Below, piece by piece: positions 20,104 through 31,048 of a stretch of DNA of 64,000 nucleotides. A program made the translations under genes and the position numbers. The notes under the pieces are model-generated. The model ran no database searches. It was given only the letters and a program-made list of their open reading frames with translations, and had not been told where the DNA came from. The stretch's first letter is position 1, and the number at the start of each line of letters is the position of its first letter. Origin of the DNA: Alphaproteobacteria bacterium (GTDB taxonomy: Bacteria > Pseudomonadota > Alphaproteobacteria > SMXQ01); assembly GCA_009380075.1 (NCBI GenBank), contig WHSO01000002.1, forward strand, positions 1-64,000, written 5' to 3'.

Positions 20104-20235
20104 GGCCACGCACTGACGGGTGTGGACAAAGAGTTATTCCCGCCCCGGCAAGAGGGAAATCGCAGGAATTCTTCCGCTGCGCCAGTTGTAAGCTAGCGCA
20201 TTGTGTTCTATATTGTTTTGCCGTTAACTATAACA

Positions 20236-20263
20236 TTGACAGGCCTTTACGCTGCGTTAATGT
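20236..20263 (+). promoter_or_regulatory. Candidate sigma70-like promoter for pal
   Basis: TTGACA - 16 nt - TAATGT in a low-GC intergenic region upstream of pal. Confidence 0.4.
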
Positions 20264-20344
20264 TTTCAAACGAAATTGGTGCGGGCCGTGAATGGTCATG
20301 GTCTGCATGGGTTTCCAGAATCTTCCACTGAGGGGAATAATAAA

Positions 20345-20854
20345 ATGGCTCTGCGATTTGTCAGCGTTTTGGCCGCGCTTCTGCTCCTCGCCGCATGCGA
20401 GACGCCTGCCCAGAAAGAGGGGGGTGCCGGGGGCGCCGGTTCAGGAGGGACGGCCGGATCCGGTACCGGTATTTCCGCGCCGCAGCCCGGATCTGCCGAG
20501 GACTTCGTAGTCAACGTTGGCGACCGGGTTTTCTTCGACTTCGACAAGTATAACCTCAAGCCCGATGCGCGCGCGGTGTTGCAGCGCCAGGCGACCTGGC
20601 TGAACAAATTCCCGTCGGTGACCATCACCGTCGAAGGTCATTGCGACGAGCGCGGGACCCGCGAATACAACCTCGCGCTGGGAGAGCGCCGCGCCAATTC
20701 GGCCAAGAACTATCTGGTGGCGCTGGGCGTCAACCCCAACCGCATCCGGACGATCTCCTACGGCAAGGAACGGCCGGCCGTCACCGGCGCGAACGACGCG
20801 GCATGGTCGCAGAATCGCCGCTCCGTCACCTTGGTCAACGCCGCCGGCAGTTGA
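20345..20854 (+). CDS. pal: Peptidoglycan-associated lipoprotein Pal
   Basis: Lipobox LLLLAACE and OmpA-like VTITVEGHCDERGTREYNLALGERRANSAKNYLVALGV. Confidence 0.92.
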   Translation: MALRFVSVLAALLLLAACETPAQKEGGAGGAGSGGTAGSGTGISAPQPGSAEDFVVNVGDRVFFDFDKYNLKPDARAVLQRQATWLNKFPSVTITVEGHCDERGTREYNLALGERRANSAKNYLVALGVNPNRIRTISYGKERPAVTGANDAAWSQNRRSVTLVNAAGS

Positions 20855-20873
20855 CGCCGGTCTTCGTGCGCAA

Positions 20874-20922
20874 TCCGGCGCCCGCCCGTCCCGGGGTTCG
20901 GGGTAGGCGGGCGCCTTATTTG
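20874..20922 (+). terminator. Intrinsic terminator after pal
   Basis: ggcgcccgcc...ggcgggcgcc followed by ttattt. Confidence 0.6.
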
Positions 20923-20939
20923 CGCCTAGAATTCGTCCC

Positions 20940-21968
20940 ATGCTGACGATCATGGATTCACGTCCGCCGCGTATCCTTCCATGGCGCGTCTCGACCGTGT
21001 CCCGCGCGTGGGCCGTCGCCGCTGTCGTCCTTGCCGTGACGGTTGCGCTGGCCCCCGTCGAGGGCTTTGCCCAGGCGGGCACCAATCCCGAAATCCAGTC
21101 GCTGCTGAGCCGCATCGATCGCCTTCAGCGCGACATGAACACGCTCCAGCGCCAAGTCTACCGTGGCAACGCCCCCCCCAGCGGCGAAGCACCCGGCGGG
21201 GCGGTAGGTTCGGGTTCGGAACCCAACCTGGCCGCCGCCATGCAGATCCGCCTCGATGAGATCGAGACCCAGATGCGCGTCTTCACCGGCCGTCTGGAGG
21301 AAGCCAATCATGCCATCTCCGAACTGACGAAGAAGGTGGAAACCCTCGCGTCCGACATCGATCTTCGCCTCAAGACGCTCGAAGGCCGCGGCGGCGGGGC
21401 ACCCCTGCCGGTCGGGCCGGGCGGCGCGACGCCGCCGGCGGCCAATCCGGCCCCGGCACCGGGGGCGCCTCCCGGTACTCTCGGCACGCTGACGCCCCGG
21501 GACCTCAACGCCAAACCGCAAACGGCCGTACCGGCACCCGGCGGCGCTCCCGCGCCCCAGACCGCGAGCGCCCTGCCCGCCGGCAGCGTGCAGGAGCAGT
21601 ACAATTACGCCACGTCGTTCCTGTCGAAATCCGACTGGGCCGGGGCGGAACGGGCCTTGGCCGCCTTCATCAGCGCGCATCCGAAGGACCCGCTCACCGG
21701 CAATGCCCAGTACTGGCTCGGTGAGAGCCATTACGTCCGCGGCGATTTCAACAGTGCCGCCCACGCCTTCGCCAAGGGGTACAAGGACTATCCCAAGAGC
21801 GCGAAGGGTCCGGACAACCTGCTCAAGCTCGGGCTGTCGCTGGCCAACCTCAAGAAGACCGACAGCGCCTGCACCACCTTCGGCCGCATGACCAAGGATT
21901 TCCCCGACGCCTCGGCGGCGATCAAGTCGCGCGTCGCGGCCGAACGCAAGAAGCTGCGCTGCCGCTGA
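20940..21968 (+). CDS. cpoB: Tol-Pal system protein CpoB/YbgF
   Basis: Coiled coil, Pro-rich linker, TPR region QEQYNYATSFLSKSDWAGAERALAAFISAHPKDPLTGNAQYWLGESHYVRGDF. Confidence 0.88.
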   Translation: MLTIMDSRPPRILPWRVSTVSRAWAVAAVVLAVTVALAPVEGFAQAGTNPEIQSLLSRIDRLQRDMNTLQRQVYRGNAPPSGEAPGGAVGSGSEPNLAAAMQIRLDEIETQMRVFTGRLEEANHAISELTKKVETLASDIDLRLKTLEGRGGGAPLPVGPGGATPPAANPAPAPGAPPGTLGTLTPRDLNAKPQTAVPAPGGAPAPQTASALPAGSVQEQYNYATSFLSKSDWAGAERALAAFISAHPKDPLTGNAQYWLGESHYVRGDFNSAAHAFAKGYKDYPKSAKGPDNLLKLGLSLANLKKTDSACTTFGRMTKDFPDASAAIKSRVAAERKKLRCR

Positions 21969-22025
21969 GGCACGTTTCCCGCGGCGTGAATCATTTTACG
22001 GATGCGTCATCATACGGATCCGTCG

Positions 22026-22101
22026 TCGCCCTCCTCCGTCACGTCGGGGGATTTCCGGGCGATCCACCAAGGGGATGCCCCGGACAAGCCGGGGCATGAC
22101 G
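22026..22101. repeat. Dispersed palindromic repeat (REP-like)
   Basis: gtcgccctcctccgtcacgtcgggggatttccgggcgatcca...ggatgccccggacaagccggggcatgacg. Confidence 0.75.
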
Positions 22102-22193
22102 CTTCGATGTTAGGGCAACACGCTCGATCCAGGCCCCGTGCCGGCACCGCCTTGTCCCCCGCTCCCGATCCGCATCGCGCCTTCGCCCGCGCC

Positions 22194-23531
22194 ATGGATG
22201 CCCTGGCGCCGTTCGAGCCGCGCCCCCACCTCGCCGTCGCCGTGTCGGGCGGCGCCGACAGCCTTGCGCTTGCCTTTCTCGCTGACGCCTGGGTGCGGTC
22301 GCGGGGTGGCGTGGTGACGGCACTGACGGTGGATCACCGCCTGCGCCCGGAGTCGGCGGCGGAAGCACGCCGGGTCGGGCGCTGGCTCGGCGCGCGGGGG
22401 ATTGCGCATCGCGTCCTCAGGTGGGATGGGGATGGTCCGGTGCCGCGCCGCGCGCTGCAGGCCCGCGCGCGGATGGCGCGCTACCGCCTGCTCGAGGCTT
22501 GGTGTGCGCGCGCCGGCGTGCTGCATCTGATGACCGCCCATCACCGGGACGACCAGGCCGAAACCTTCCTGCTGCGCCTCGGCCAGGGGAGCGGGCTCAT
22601 GGGGCTCGCCGCCATGGCGGCGGTCCGCGAGCTCGATTCGGTCCGCCTGCTGCGGCCGCTGCTGGGGATGTCCCGCGCCGGGCTGGAGGCCGTCCTCGTC
22701 GCCGAGGGCCAGGACTGGGTGCACGACCCGTCCAACCTCGATACCGCCTACGCCCGGGTGCGCCTGCGCGCGCTCATGCCGGAACTCGCCGCGGAAGGCC
22801 TTGACGTCCCGCACATGGCTGGCCTGGCCGGGCGGTTTGCCGCGGTGCGGGCGGCCCTCGACGGTCGCATGGCGGCGCGCCTCGCCCATGCCGCGCGGCC
22901 CCATCCGGCGGGCTTCGTCCGCCTCGACCGGGCGGTCCTTGCCGCCTGCGGGCCGTGGGAAGGCGAACGCGTTCTCGCCCGTGCCTTCGGCGCCGTCGGT
23001 GGCGGCGGCTATCCGCCGCGCGGCGAACGGCTGGAGCGCCTCTACCGTGACGTGACGGCGGACGCATTTCGCGGACGCACCCTGGCGGGGTGCCGGGTGC
23101 TGCCGGGGGCGGGAGGCTCGGATCTTCTCGTCTGCCGCGAGGCCGCGGCGGCGGCGCCCCCGGTGCCGGCCGCTTCCGGGCTCAACAGGTGGGACGGGCG
23201 GTTCGTCCTGCGCCTCACGTTGGCACGCCGGGGCGCGCGCGGCGGCGGCGCGCAGGGCTTGCGCATCGGAGCGCTGGGCCGGACCGGCTGGGCCACGGCC
23301 CGCCGCGACAGGCCCGAATGCGTGGCCACCGCGGCCGCGCGCGCGATTCCGGCGCCGGCGCGCGCCGTGCTGCCGGCCGTGTTCGACCGCCGCGGACTGC
23401 TGGCGGTGCCGCATCTCGGCTATAGACGCTCGGGCAGGGGGACTGCTACGCTTTTGGATGCCGAATGCCGCCCCCTGGTGGCGGAAACGCTGGCGGGTCC
23501 GCGATTTTTTGGGTCACCGCACGGGTTGTGA
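22194..23531 (+). CDS. tilS: tRNA(Ile)-lysidine synthetase TilS
   Basis: PP-loop VAVSGGADSLALAFLADAW, TAHHRDDQAETFLLRLGQGSGLMGLAAM; start uncertain because the longer ORF begins in a palindromic repeat. Confidence 0.85.
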   Translation: MDALAPFEPRPHLAVAVSGGADSLALAFLADAWVRSRGGVVTALTVDHRLRPESAAEARRVGRWLGARGIAHRVLRWDGDGPVPRRALQARARMARYRLLEAWCARAGVLHLMTAHHRDDQAETFLLRLGQGSGLMGLAAMAAVRELDSVRLLRPLLGMSRAGLEAVLVAEGQDWVHDPSNLDTAYARVRLRALMPELAAEGLDVPHMAGLAGRFAAVRAALDGRMAARLAHAARPHPAGFVRLDRAVLAACGPWEGERVLARAFGAVGGGGYPPRGERLERLYRDVTADAFRGRTLAGCRVLPGAGGSDLLVCREAAAAAPPVPAASGLNRWDGRFVLRLTLARRGARGGGAQGLRIGALGRTGWATARRDRPECVATAAARAIPAPARAVLPAVFDRRGLLAVPHLGYRRSGRGTATLLDAECRPLVAETLAGPRFFGSPHGL

Positions 23532-23673
23532 AAGGCCATGCAAAACACTATCTATGTGACGGCTGCCCCCGTTCAGGCCGTGTTGGGTGGTCGCACGTTA
23601 GGGCTTTCGTAGGTCCCCGTCGCTAGACTGGCGCAGTTAACGTTAACGGTAGCGGAAAAAAGGACGCGGTGGC

Positions 23674-25614
<1,941 letters not shown>

Positions 25615-25656
25615 GCCGGCAACGTCCACTCACAAATCCCGGACCTTGCGGCGGGC

Positions 25657-26763
25657 ATGGATCACATCGTGACACGGCTCGACGACCTCCGCGTCTCCGG
25701 CGCGGCGGGCGTCTATCTGCGCCCTCGCATCGTGCCGGCGGCGGGCCGCGTGGCGGCGCGGGTCGGCGGCGGCTGGGCGGGTTTCGATTCGCTCGAGATC
25801 CTGGTCCGCGTCGATGCCGGGGTCGCACGCGCCGGTGCGGATATCGACACCGTCATGACGTGGTCGCGCCGCCGGGGTGCCGACATCCGTCACCATGTCG
25901 AGGAGACGCTCGCGCGCATCACCGCGCCGCGGCCCGACTTCGCCGGTGTCGCGATGGACCGGCCCCGGATCATGGGCATCGTCAACGTCACTCCCGACAG
26001 CTTTTCCGACGGCGGTGATTTCGCAAGCGCCGACGCGGCGGTGGCCCACGCCCTCGATCACCTCGGGGCGGGGGCAAGTTTCCTTGACATCGGCGGCGAA
26101 TCGACGCGCCCCGGGTCCGACGCCGTGGCCGCGGACGTCGAGCGCGACCGCGTCCTGCCGGTGATCCGCCGGGTGGTGGAGGCCGCGACCGGTGCCGTCA
26201 TCTTCGTCGATACGCGCAAGGCCGTGGTGATGGCGGAGGCCGTCGCCGCCGGCGCGGCTGTCGTCAACGATATCTCGGCGCTGACCTACGATGCCGACGC
26301 GCTCGCCACGGTGGCGAAGCTGGGCGTGCCGGTCGTCCTCATGCATTGCCTGGGCGATCCGAAGACGATGCAGCACAACCCGACCTACCGCCACGCGCAG
26401 ACCGATATCTTCGACACCCTTTCGGCCCGCGTCGCCGTCTGCGAGGAAGCCGGCATCCCGCGCGAGCGCATCGCCGTCGATCCCGGCATCGGCTTCGGCA
26501 AGGGCATAGAGCACAACCTCGCGGTGCTCGCCGACCTCGCGCTGTTCCACGGGATCGGCTGCCCGCTCCTGGTCGGCACCTCGCGCAAGAGCTTCATCGG
26601 CCGGCTCGCGGGCGTCGAGATCCCGCGCGACCGCGTACCGGGCTCGCTCGCCACCGCGCTGTGGTCGGTGGGACAGGGCGCGCAGATCGTCCGCGTCCAT
26701 GACACCGCGGAAACCGCCCAGGCGCTGGCTGTCTGGCGCGGCCTCGCCGGGGGCACGGCCTGA
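25657..26763 (+). CDS. folP: Dihydropteroate synthase (with N-terminal extension)
   Basis: RIMGIVNVTPDSFSDGG...DIGGESTRPGSDAV...VGTSRKSFIGRL. Confidence 0.92.
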   Translation: MDHIVTRLDDLRVSGAAGVYLRPRIVPAAGRVAARVGGGWAGFDSLEILVRVDAGVARAGADIDTVMTWSRRRGADIRHHVEETLARITAPRPDFAGVAMDRPRIMGIVNVTPDSFSDGGDFASADAAVAHALDHLGAGASFLDIGGESTRPGSDAVAADVERDRVLPVIRRVVEAATGAVIFVDTRKAVVMAEAVAAGAAVVNDISALTYDADALATVAKLGVPVVLMHCLGDPKTMQHNPTYRHAQTDIFDTLSARVAVCEEAGIPRERIAVDPGIGFGKGIEHNLAVLADLALFHGIGCPLLVGTSRKSFIGRLAGVEIPRDRVPGSLATALWSVGQGAQIVRVHDTAETAQALAVWRGLAGGTA

Positions 26764-26868
26764 GCCGCGGTGGGGCCGGATAGTCTCTCGGGTTGAAATT
26801 CTAAGGACTTGACGCTGAATCTTCCGATCAGCTTGTCGTTTCTATAGTATTTCGGCAATACTAATAAA

Positions 26869-27630
26869 ATGGATTTGTTGAGCGGCGCAATTGGACTGGT
26901 ATTGATCCTTGGCCTGTTAGTGGCGGGGCGCAGTTTGAGTAGGCGCTCTGATGCTCTCCAAGAGCGATCAAGGCAGGAAAAAAATTCGGCAACCCAACAA
27001 CGGCTTGCCGAATTTGAAGCTAGAGCGTCGGTCATTGCGGATGATCTGCTCAACGAGAATTGGGAAGTAACGCATGTCAAGATTGGTCATGAATCCCCAA
27101 ATGCAGCAAAGGCAATATTTTTAAAGCATGAATATGATAGACGTATTTTCCGCTTAGCTAAAGAAATGGACATTTTTCCCTCAGCTAAGTTTTTCGCTCT
27201 GCAAGCGAAATTCAATGAAAAGGCTTTTGAGAAATTTGTTCACTCAAGACAGACGCCGCAGGAACGAAGAGAGTCTGAATTGCGAGTACAGGCTTTACAG
27301 GCAGCATTCGATCAGTACGACCGTGAGCAGAGACGACAACGTCGTGTTGCCATCGTGAGGGCGATTCCAAGTGCATTCCTTGTGTTTATATTGGTGCTGC
27401 TGGTGTTCTCATTAGTGCCGACAGCGTTTGCTTTTATAGCGTCGATTGTCTTTCCAGACGTTGTTGATAGACCGGGAGGTGGATTTGTATTTTTCTTTTT
27501 CATTGGGATTCTTTGTGGGGGTATATTCTTCTTCAAGCGCCTTGGCGATGCGGACCTGGAAGGTCGGCCTTGGCGCGATGCTTGGCGAACAGCATGGCGG
27601 ACTTTGAGCCGCCATTCTTATGTCGAGTAG
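26869..27630 (+). CDS. Hypothetical membrane protein, low-GC insertion between folP and glmM
   Basis: 253-aa ORF with N-terminal TM and two C-terminal TM segments; clearly lower GC than its neighbours. Confidence 0.6.
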   Translation: MDLLSGAIGLVLILGLLVAGRSLSRRSDALQERSRQEKNSATQQRLAEFEARASVIADDLLNENWEVTHVKIGHESPNAAKAIFLKHEYDRRIFRLAKEMDIFPSAKFFALQAKFNEKAFEKFVHSRQTPQERRESELRVQALQAAFDQYDREQRRQRRVAIVRAIPSAFLVFILVLLVFSLVPTAFAFIASIVFPDVVDRPGGGFVFFFFIGILCGGIFFFKRLGDADLEGRPWRDAWRTAWRTLSRHSYVE

Positions 27631-27800
27631 TCTGCCGTGCTGCACTGGTCGCAGGAGCGGGACAAATTCATCAAGGACACGTCAACTCAAACTGAGCCGC
27701 GCCGGGGCCGAGATTGCTTCCGCCCGCCCGGCGAAGCCGCTACACTCCGCGCGACAGAAGGCCGCCAACGGGCCCGGATCGGGATTGCCAGGTTGAACCG

Positions 27801-29147
27801 ATGACGCAACGCAAGTACTTCGGTACCGACGGAATCCGCGGCACCGCCAACGTGGCGCCGATGACGCCGGAGGTGGCGCTCGCCGTCGGCATGGCCGCCG
27901 GGCTGCAGTTCACCCGCGGCGAACACCGTCATCGGGTCGTCATCGGCAAGGACACGCGGCTGTCGGGCTATATGCTGGAGCCGGCGCTGACCTCGGGCTT
28001 CATCTCCGTCGGCATGGACGTGGTGCTGGTGGGGCCGCTGCCGACGCCCGCTGTCGCCATGCTGACGCGCAGCTTGCGCGCCGACCTGGGCGTCATGATC
28101 TCCGCCTCCCACAATTCGTATGAGGACAACGGCATCAAGCTGTTCGGCCCCGACGGCTTCAAGCTCTCCGACGCGGTGGAGGGCGAGATTGAAGCCCGCA
28201 TGGATGCGGGCTTTGCGGGCGCGCTGGCGCCGCCGGCGGATCTCGGCCGCGCCGTGCGCCTCGACGACGCGGTCGGGCGCTACATCGAATACGTGAAGGC
28301 GAGCTTCCCGCGCGGCCTGCGCCTCGACGGGCTGCGCATCGTGGTCGATTGCGCCAACGGCGCCGCCTACAAGGTCGCACCCACGGTGCTGCACGAACTC
28401 GGCGCCGACGTGGTGCCCCTCGGCGTCCATCCTGACGGGTTCAACATCAACGCCAAGTCGGGTTCGACCCATCCGGCACCGATGCAGGAGGCCGTCCGCC
28501 GCGAGGGGGCCGATCTCGGCATCGCGCTGGACGGCGACGCCGACCGCCTGGTCATGGCCGACGAAACCGGCGAGCTTGTCGACGGCGACCAGCTCATGGC
28601 GGTGGTGGCGCGCTCCTGGCAGGCGGCGGGGCTGCTGACCGGCGGCGCAGTGGTGGCCACGGTCATGTCGAACCTGGGGCTGGAGGAATACCTCGCCGGC
28701 CTCGGCCTTCGTCTCGTGCGGACCCAGGTGGGGGACCGCTACGTCGTCGAACGCATGGTCGCCGACGGATTCAATCTCGGTGGCGAACAGTCGGGGCATA
28801 TCGTGCTGTCCGATTACGCCACCACCGGCGACGGGTTGCTGGCGGCGCTGCAGGTACTGGCGGTGCTGGTGGAGGCGGGTAAGCCCGCTTCGGAGGTGCT
28901 GCGGCCGTTCACGCCGTGCCCGCAGCGGCTCCGGAGCATTGCCGTCGGCGCCGGACGCCCGCTCGACGCGGCCCCGGTCAAGAAGGCCATCGCCGATGCC
29001 GAGGCGCGGCTCGGCAAGCATGGTCGGCTGCTGATCCGCGAATCGGGCACGGAGCCGGTGGTCCGGGTCATGGCCGAAGGGCCCGACGAAAAGCTGATCG
29101 CCGGGATCGTCGACGACATCGCCGCCGTCATCAGCGCCACACGCTGA
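27801..29147 (+). CDS. glmM: Phosphoglucosamine mutase
   Basis: [18 protein letters not shown]...[25 protein letters not shown]...[10 protein letters not shown]. Confidence 0.95.
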   Translation: MTQRKYFGTDGIRGTANVAPMTPEVALAVGMAAGLQFTRGEHRHRVVIGKDTRLSGYMLEPALTSGFISVGMDVVLVGPLPTPAVAMLTRSLRADLGVMISASHNSYEDNGIKLFGPDGFKLSDAVEGEIEARMDAGFAGALAPPADLGRAVRLDDAVGRYIEYVKASFPRGLRLDGLRIVVDCANGAAYKVAPTVLHELGADVVPLGVHPDGFNINAKSGSTHPAPMQEAVRREGADLGIALDGDADRLVMADETGELVDGDQLMAVVARSWQAAGLLTGGAVVATVMSNLGLEEYLAGLGLRLVRTQVGDRYVVERMVADGFNLGGEQSGHIVLSDYATTGDGLLAALQVLAVLVEAGKPASEVLRPFTPCPQRLRSIAVGAGRPLDAAPVKKAIADAEARLGKHGRLLIRESGTEPVVRVMAEGPDEKLIAGIVDDIAAVISATR

Positions 29148-29149
29148 CC

Positions 29150-29956
29150 ATGCGGGGGCGCGTCCTCATCGTCGCTGGCTCCGATTCGGGGGGCGGTGCC
29201 GGCATCCAGGCCGATATCAAGACCGTGACCGCGCTCGGCGGCTATGCCGCAACGGCGGTGACGGCGCTCACCGCTCAGGACACCCTCGGCGTGCACGGCG
29301 TCCACCCGGTGCCGCCCGAGTTCATCGCCCGGCAGATGGCGCTCGTTCTCGCCGATATCGGCGCCGACACGGTCAAGATCGGCATGCTCGGTAGCGCCGC
29401 GGTGATCGAGGCGGTGGCCGACGTGCTTGAATCGGACGCCCGCGGCATTCCCCTGGTCCTCGACCCGGTAATGGTGGCGAAGGGGGGTACGCAGCTCCTC
29501 GGCGAAGATGCGGTCGGCGCACTTACGGCGCGGCTGCTGCCGCTGGCCTTTGTCGTCACGCCGAACATTCCCGAGGCCGAGGCCCTCACCGGCCGGCGAC
29601 TGACCGGCCCGGAGGACATGGAGGCGGCGGGGCGTGACCTCATCGCGATGGGCGCCCGCGCGGTTCTGGTCAAGGGCGGCCACCTCGAAGGGCCCGAGGT
29701 GGTGGACGTGCTGGTCGAGGCCGCCGGCGTGCGGCGCTTCGCCGGCCCGCGTATCGACAGCCGCTCGACCCATGGGACCGGCTGCACTTTGGCGTCGGCC
29801 ATCGCCTGTTCGCTGGCGCAGGGAGCGGCCCTCACCGCCGCGGTGGGGCGGGCGCGGGCCTATGTCCGCACCGCGATCGAGACGGCGCCGGGCCTCGGCA
29901 AGGGCCAAGGGCCGCTCAACCACGGCCACACCGTCGCGCCCTTTCCGGGCCGATAG
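29150..29956 (+). CDS. thiD: Hydroxymethylpyrimidine / phosphomethylpyrimidine kinase
   Basis: VLIVAGSDSGGGAGIQADIKTVTALGGYAATAVTALTAQDT...DPVMVAKGG...THGTGCTLASAIA. Confidence 0.92.
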   Translation: MRGRVLIVAGSDSGGGAGIQADIKTVTALGGYAATAVTALTAQDTLGVHGVHPVPPEFIARQMALVLADIGADTVKIGMLGSAAVIEAVADVLESDARGIPLVLDPVMVAKGGTQLLGEDAVGALTARLLPLAFVVTPNIPEAEALTGRRLTGPEDMEAAGRDLIAMGARAVLVKGGHLEGPEVVDVLVEAAGVRRFAGPRIDSRSTHGTGCTLASAIACSLAQGAALTAAVGRARAYVRTAIETAPGLGKGQGPLNHGHTVAPFPGR

Positions 29957-29980
29957 GCCGGAACGAGAGGGGAGAAACCC

Positions 29981-31042
29981 ATGGCGAATTCCTACCGGAT
30001 CGCGGTCATCGCCGGCGACGGCATCGGCAGGGAAGTCGTGCCCGAAGGCATGCGCGTGCTGGAGGCGGCGGCCAGGCGCTTCGATTTTGCCTTCGACTGG
30101 CACGAATTCCCATGGAGCTGCGAGACCTACGCGGCGACCGGCCGCATGATGCCCGAGGACGGCATCGACCAATTGCGGCCGCACGATTCGATCTTCCTCG
30201 GCGCCGTCGGCTTTCCCGGCGTGCCCGACCACGTGTCGCTGTGGGGACTCCTGATCCCGATCCGCCGCCACATGCAGCAGTACGTGAACCTGCGCCCGGT
30301 GCGCCTGCTCAAGGGCATCAGGACGCCGCTCGCGGACCGCACCGCGAAGGACATCGACTTCATCGTCGTGCGCGAAAACTGCGAGGGCGAGTATTCGGAG
30401 ATCGGCGGCAGGCTCTACGCGGGGACGGAACAGGAAATGGTCGTGCAGGAAACCGTCTTCACTCGCAAGGGCGTCGACCGCATCCTGCGCTTCGCCTTCG
30501 AACTGGCGCGGTCGCGCCCGAAGAAGCACCTTACCTCGGCGACCAAGTCCAACGGCATCATCCACACCATGCCGTACTGGGACGAACGCTTCGCGGCGAT
30601 GGCGAAGGCCTATCCCGACGTGCGCACCGACCAGTACCACATCGACATCCTGACCGCCCATTTCTTGCGCAATCCCGACTGGTTCGACGTGGTGGTGGGG
30701 TCGAACCTGTTCGGCGACATCCTGTCGGACCTCGGCCCTGCGGTGGCCGGCTCCATCGGCATCGCGCCGTCCGCCAACATCAACCCCGAGCGCGACTATC
30801 CGTCGATGTTCGAGCCCGTCCACGGCTCCGCCCCGGACATCGCCGGGCGCGGCATCGCCAATCCCATAGGTCAGATCTGGTCCGGCGCGATGATGCTCGA
30901 CCATCTGGGGGAGACGGCGGCGGCGCGCGCGGTCGAGGCGGCGATCGAGACGGTTCTCGCCGACCCGAGGCTGCTGACGCCCGACCTCGGTGGCAAGGCC
31001 ACCACACAATCCCTCGGCAAGGCCATCGCCGACGCGCTCTGA
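29981..31042 (+). CDS. Isocitrate/isopropylmalate dehydrogenase family; tartrate dehydrogenase/D-malate-type
   Basis: IAVIAGDGIGREVVPEGMRVLEAA...FDFAFDWHEFPWSCETYAATGRMMP...FIVVRENCEGEYSEIGGR...GSAPDIAGRGIANPIG. Confidence 0.82.
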   Translation: MANSYRIAVIAGDGIGREVVPEGMRVLEAAARRFDFAFDWHEFPWSCETYAATGRMMPEDGIDQLRPHDSIFLGAVGFPGVPDHVSLWGLLIPIRRHMQQYVNLRPVRLLKGIRTPLADRTAKDIDFIVVRENCEGEYSEIGGRLYAGTEQEMVVQETVFTRKGVDRILRFAFELARSRPKKHLTSATKSNGIIHTMPYWDERFAAMAKAYPDVRTDQYHIDILTAHFLRNPDWFDVVVGSNLFGDILSDLGPAVAGSIGIAPSANINPERDYPSMFEPVHGSAPDIAGRGIANPIGQIWSGAMMLDHLGETAAARAVEAAIETVLADPRLLTPDLGGKATTQSLGKAIADAL

Positions 31043-31048
31043 GTGCCG

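Noticed and set aside
28814-31009. 731-aa minus-strand ORF
   Set aside because: Antisense to glmM-thiD and the dehydrogenase gene, which have clear family motifs.
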